DNA of 64,000 nt, taken from NCBI RefSeq assembly GCF_052055485.1, contig NZ_CP197171.1, positions 868,001 to 932,000 of the forward strand. The letters run 5' to 3'. The notes below the pieces were generated by a model. It was not told the origin of the DNA and searched no databases. It saw nothing but the letters and a program-made list of their open reading frames with translations. Shown here in pieces: positions 60,919 through 64,000 of the stretch (the first letter of the stretch is position 1; each line of letters begins with the position of its first letter). The position numbers were made by a program, and so were the translations under genes. This DNA comes from Amphibacillus sp052055485 (GTDB lineage Bacteria > Bacillota > Bacilli > Bacillales > Amphibacillaceae).

Positions 60919-63900
60919 TTATACAGTCGATTCATTCTCTTCGCTCTCTCTATTTTCAAGTTCTTCTTCTGCTACGACATTCTCAACCGGCAACTCTGTC
61001 TGCATACCCACTTTTCTATATCGTGGCATACCTGTACCGGCTGGAACAAGCTTACCGAGGATAACATTTTCTTTAAGTCCTAACAATTCATCTCGCTTAC
61101 CTTTAATAGCAGCATCAGTTAAGACGCGAGTTGTTTCTTGGAACGATGCAGCGGACAAGAATGAGTCTGTTTCTAGTGATGCCTTGGTAATTCCAAGCAG
61201 TATTGGACGACCCACAGCAGGCTCTTTACCAACTTCTAGTACTTTTTTGTTTACATCTCTGAATTGGTGAATTTCTAATAATGAACCTGGTAACAGATCG
61301 GTTTCGCCAGAATCAGCAATGGTCACTTTTCTCAGCATTTGTCTTACCATAACTTCAACGTGTTTATCGCCGATTTCTACACCTTGCATCCGATAAACCT
61401 TTTGCACTTCTTTTAGCAAGTATGTTTGGACACCATCAACACCTTGGAATTTGAGTAACTCTTTTGGATCAATTGATCCTTCTGTTAAAGGTTCTCCAGC
61501 AATAACTTTGTCTCCAACAGATACACTTACTCGCGAGCCATAAGGTACTGGATACGTCCGTGTCTCTATTTCACCCTGAACAATAATTTCTTGTTTTTCT
61601 TTTACTTCACTAATATCTTGGACGATGCCATCTACTTCACTAATGACAGCTTGACCTTTAGGGTTACGCGCTTCAAAGATTTCTTGAATACGTGGTAAAC
61701 CTTGAGTAATATCGCTTCCGGCTACTCCACCTGTATGGAATGTTCTCATCGTTAACTGCGTACCCGGCTCTCCAATAGACTGGGCAGCAATAATACCTAC
61801 TGCCTCGCCAACCTCTACTTGTTCACCAGTTGCTAAGTTACGTCCATAGCACTTTTTACATGCGCCATGCTTTGTATTACATGTAAAGACAGTTCGGATC
61901 GTTACAGCTTCAACACCCGCATCAACAATTTCCTTAGCGATATCTTCATTAATAAAGGCATTTTTCTCAACAATGACAGCATTAGTTTCTGGATGACGTA
62001 CCGTTTGAAAAGCAGTTCGACCAACCAGACGGTCATATAACGGTTCTATCATTTCCGAACCTTCAGTAATGGCATGAACAGTCAACCCTTTATCTGTATG
62101 ACAATCATCTTCACGAATAATCACATCTTGAGCAACGTCAACAAGACGTCTTGTTAAATAACCTGAGTCTGCCGTTTTCAACGCTGTATCCGCAAGACCT
62201 TTACGAGCACCATGTGTTGAAATGAAATACTCAAGGACCGTTAAACCTTCACGGAAACTTGATTTAATCGGTAATTCAATGATTCGACCAGCCGGGTTCG
62301 CCATCAAACCACGCATACCCGCAAGCTGAGTGAAGTTGGAAGCATTACCACGAGCTCCTGAATCACTCATCATATAGATTGGGTTTCGATGACTTAATGA
62401 TTCCATTAATCGATCTTGAATATCATCTTTAGCTTTAGACCAGATTGAAATCACGCGTTCATAGCGTTCTTCTTCTGTGATCAAACCACGGCGGAATTGT
62501 TTCATTACCTTTTCTACCCTGTCTTGAGCCGCTTCAAGAATTTCTTCTTTTTCAGCTAAGACAACAATGTCATCTACACCAACCGTGATCCCTGCTCTAG
62601 TTGAATAATTGAAACCTAGATTTTTCATACGGTCAAGCATTTTAGATGTTTCACTGATTTTGAACTTCTTAAAGACTTCTGCGATGATATCGCCTAGAAT
62701 ACCTTTTTTGAAAGGTGGGATCAAGTCACGCTTAGCAAGCTCTTCCTTGATATCCGTTCCTTTAGCCACAAAATATTTAGCAGGGGTTTCTACCTCTAAA
62801 TTTGTATGAGTTGGCTCATTCATATATGGGAATGATGGTGGTAAAATATCATTGAAAATCAACTTTCCTACTGTCGTCAGCAACAACTGGCTTTGTTGTT
62901 CTTCAGTGAAATTACCTTTCTCTAACGAAGAAGCTTGAACAGCTACACGTGTGTGTAAATGAACATAACCACTTTGGTAGGCCATTAAAGCTTCATTTAA
63001 GTCTTTAAACACCATACCTTCACCAATGGCTCCCTCTCGTTCCATCGTTAAATAATAGTTACCTAAAACCATATCCTGTGACGGGGTAACAACTGGTTTT
63101 CCATCCTTAGGGTTCAAAATATTTTGTGCAGCTAGCATTAAAATTCTTGCTTCTGCTTGTGCTTCAGCTGATAACGGTACGTGAACAGCCATTTGGTCAC
63201 CATCGAAGTCAGCGTTATATGCCGTACACACTAGGGGGTGTAAGCGAATTGCTCTTCCCTCAACTAAAGTTGGCTCGAACGCTTGGATACCTAAACGGTG
63301 TAATGTTGGAGCTCGGTTCAATAGAACAGGATGCTCTTTAATAACATCTTCAAGCACTTCCCAGACTTCAGCATGCAAACGTTCAATTTTACGCTTGGCT
63401 GACTTAATATTATGGGCTAAACCACGCTCAACAAGTTTCTTCATAATGAAAGGCTTAAATAATTCTACAGCCATTTCCTTCGGTAAACCACATTGATACA
63501 TCTTCAAGTTAGGCCCTACAACAATAACTGAACGACCTGAATAATCGACACGTTTACCTAATAAGTTTTGACGGAAACGCCCTTGCTTCCCTTTAAGCAT
63601 ATGTGAAAGTGATTTTAATGGGCGGTTGCCTGGTCCGGTTACTGGACGACCACGACGACCATTATCAATTAGCGCATCAACAGCTTCCTGAAGCATACGC
63701 TTTTCATTCTGAACAATAATGCTTGGTGCTCCAAGATCTAATAAACGCTTCAACCGATTGTTACGGTTAATAACACGACGATAAAGATCATTTAAGTCAG
63801 ATGTCGCAAAACGTCCCCCATCCAATTGAACCATTGGACGTAACTCTGGAGGAATAATCGGCAGAACATCCAAAATAATCCATGATGGATCATTCCCGGA

Positions 63901-64000
63901 ATTTCTGAAGGCTTCAATGACTTCAAGTCGTTTAATCGCACGGGTACGTCGTTGACCTTGAACATTTTTTAATTCTTCACGTAAAATATTTGATTCTTTA
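60919..64000 (-). CDS. rpoC: RNA polymerase beta' subunit (partial)
   Basis: The C-terminal ~1026 residues of beta'; the gene runs off the right end of the window, so the start is not seen. The frame continues past 63873 to the last base (QGQRRTRAIKRLEVIEAF). Catalytic Mg site NADFDGDQMAVHVP, trigger-loop region and the second zinc site (CNTKHGACKKC) are visible. It is upstream of the L7Ae-like gene, the usual order. Confidence 0.98.
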   Translation of the reverse strand, partial: KESNILREELKNVQGQRRTRAIKRLEVIEAFRNSGNDPSWIILDVLPIIPPELRPMVQLDGGRFATSDLNDLYRRVINRNNRLKRLLDLGAPSIIVQNEKRMLQEAVDALIDNGRRGRPVTGPGNRPLKSLSHMLKGKQGRFRQNLLGKRVDYSGRSVIVVGPNLKMYQCGLPKEMAVELFKPFIMKKLVERGLAHNIKSAKRKIERLHAEVWEVLEDVIKEHPVLLNRAPTLHRLGIQAFEPTLVEGRAIRLHPLVCTAYNADFDGDQMAVHVPLSAEAQAEARILMLAAQNILNPKDGKPVVTPSQDMVLGNYYLTMEREGAIGEGMVFKDLNEALMAYQSGYVHLHTRVAVQASSLEKGNFTEEQQSQLLLTTVGKLIFNDILPPSFPYMNEPTHTNLEVETPAKYFVAKGTDIKEELAKRDLIPPFKKGILGDIIAEVFKKFKISETSKMLDRMKNLGFNYSTRAGITVGVDDIVVLAEKEEILEAAQDRVEKVMKQFRRGLITEEERYERVISIWSKAKDDIQDRLMESLSHRNPIYMMSDSGARGNASNFTQLAGMRGLMANPAGRIIELPIKSSFREGLTVLEYFISTHGARKGLADTALKTADSGYLTRRLVDVAQDVIIREDDCHTDKGLTVHAITEGSEMIEPLYDRLVGRTAFQTVRHPETNAVIVEKNAFINEDIAKEIVDAGVEAVTIRTVFTCNTKHGACKKCYGRNLATGEQVEVGEAVGIIAAQSIGEPGTQLTMRTFHTGGVAGSDITQGLPRIQEIFEARNPKGQAVISEVDGIVQDISEVKEKQEIIVQGEIETRTYPVPYGSRVSVSVGDKVIAGEPLTEGSIDPKELLKFQGVDGVQTYLLKEVQKVYRMQGVEIGDKHVEVMVRQMLRKVTIADSGETDLLPGSLLEIHQFRDVNKKVLEVGKEPAVGRPILLGITKASLETDSFLSAASFQETTRVLTDAAIKGKRDELLGLKENVILGKLVPAGTGMPRYRKVGMQTELPVENVVAEEELENRESEENESTV

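Noticed and set aside
63750..63873. rpoC start at 63873
   Set aside because: The codon is an internal TTG; the frame continues open with conserved RpoC sequence to the window end.

Overview
The window comes from a low-GC Gram-positive bacterium of the family Bacillaceae, probably a halotolerant relative of Oceanobacillus, Virgibacillus or Lentibacillus; the genus cannot be fixed from this sequence alone. The evidence is the Bacillus-type order of the str-S10-spc-alpha ribosomal cluster, strong AGGAGG ribosome-binding sites, HrcA/CIRCE operators, and Bacillaceae families such as YolD, DUF3231, RibT and YjcQ.

Region 1 (about 1-7.5 kb) is the end of a conjugative or integrative element read leftward. 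It holds a VirD4-type coupling ATPase, a Toprim/zinc-finger primase, a PC4-like ssDNA-binding protein, a pilin-like membrane protein and small accessory genes. The likely start of this operon has an attenuator-like hairpin and four GTTCG motifs phased at exactly 11 bp. No relaxase or VirB4 is inside the window.

Region 2 (about 7.7-35.0 kb) is accessory DNA inserted next to rpsI. It is a patchwork of one- to few-gene units. They encode GyrI-type regulators, GNAT, AviRa-like and THUMP methyltransferases, a metallo-beta-lactamase-fold hydrolase, a cytidine deaminase, an SDR with a WYL regulator, small heat-shock proteins under CIRCE, and an Fnr-like/CopZ/P-type ATPase metal module with two FNR-like boxes. 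Two closely related tyrosine recombinases (8.6-9.4 kb on + and 31.6-32.5 kb on -) point inward. About twenty short near-palindromic intergenic sites with a conserved GGCCC/GCGCCC centre, all in the same orientation, separate most of the units. This resembles an integron-like cassette array, although neither the enzymes nor the sites match the classical integron type. It is the main candidate for an undescribed system.

Region 3 (about 35.3-64 kb) is the conserved core, all on the minus strand: rpoC (partial), L7Ae-like protein, S12, S7, EF-G, EF-Tu, the S10 and spc operons, secY, adk, a KOW protein, infA, L36, S13, S11, rpoA, L17, the ECF transporter ecfA1-ecfA2-ecfT, truA, L13 and S9. The map gene, normally between adk and the KOW/infA genes in Bacillus, is absent here. 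Sigma-A promoters are visible before S10 and before tuf, and two families of intergenic repeats lie in the gaps.
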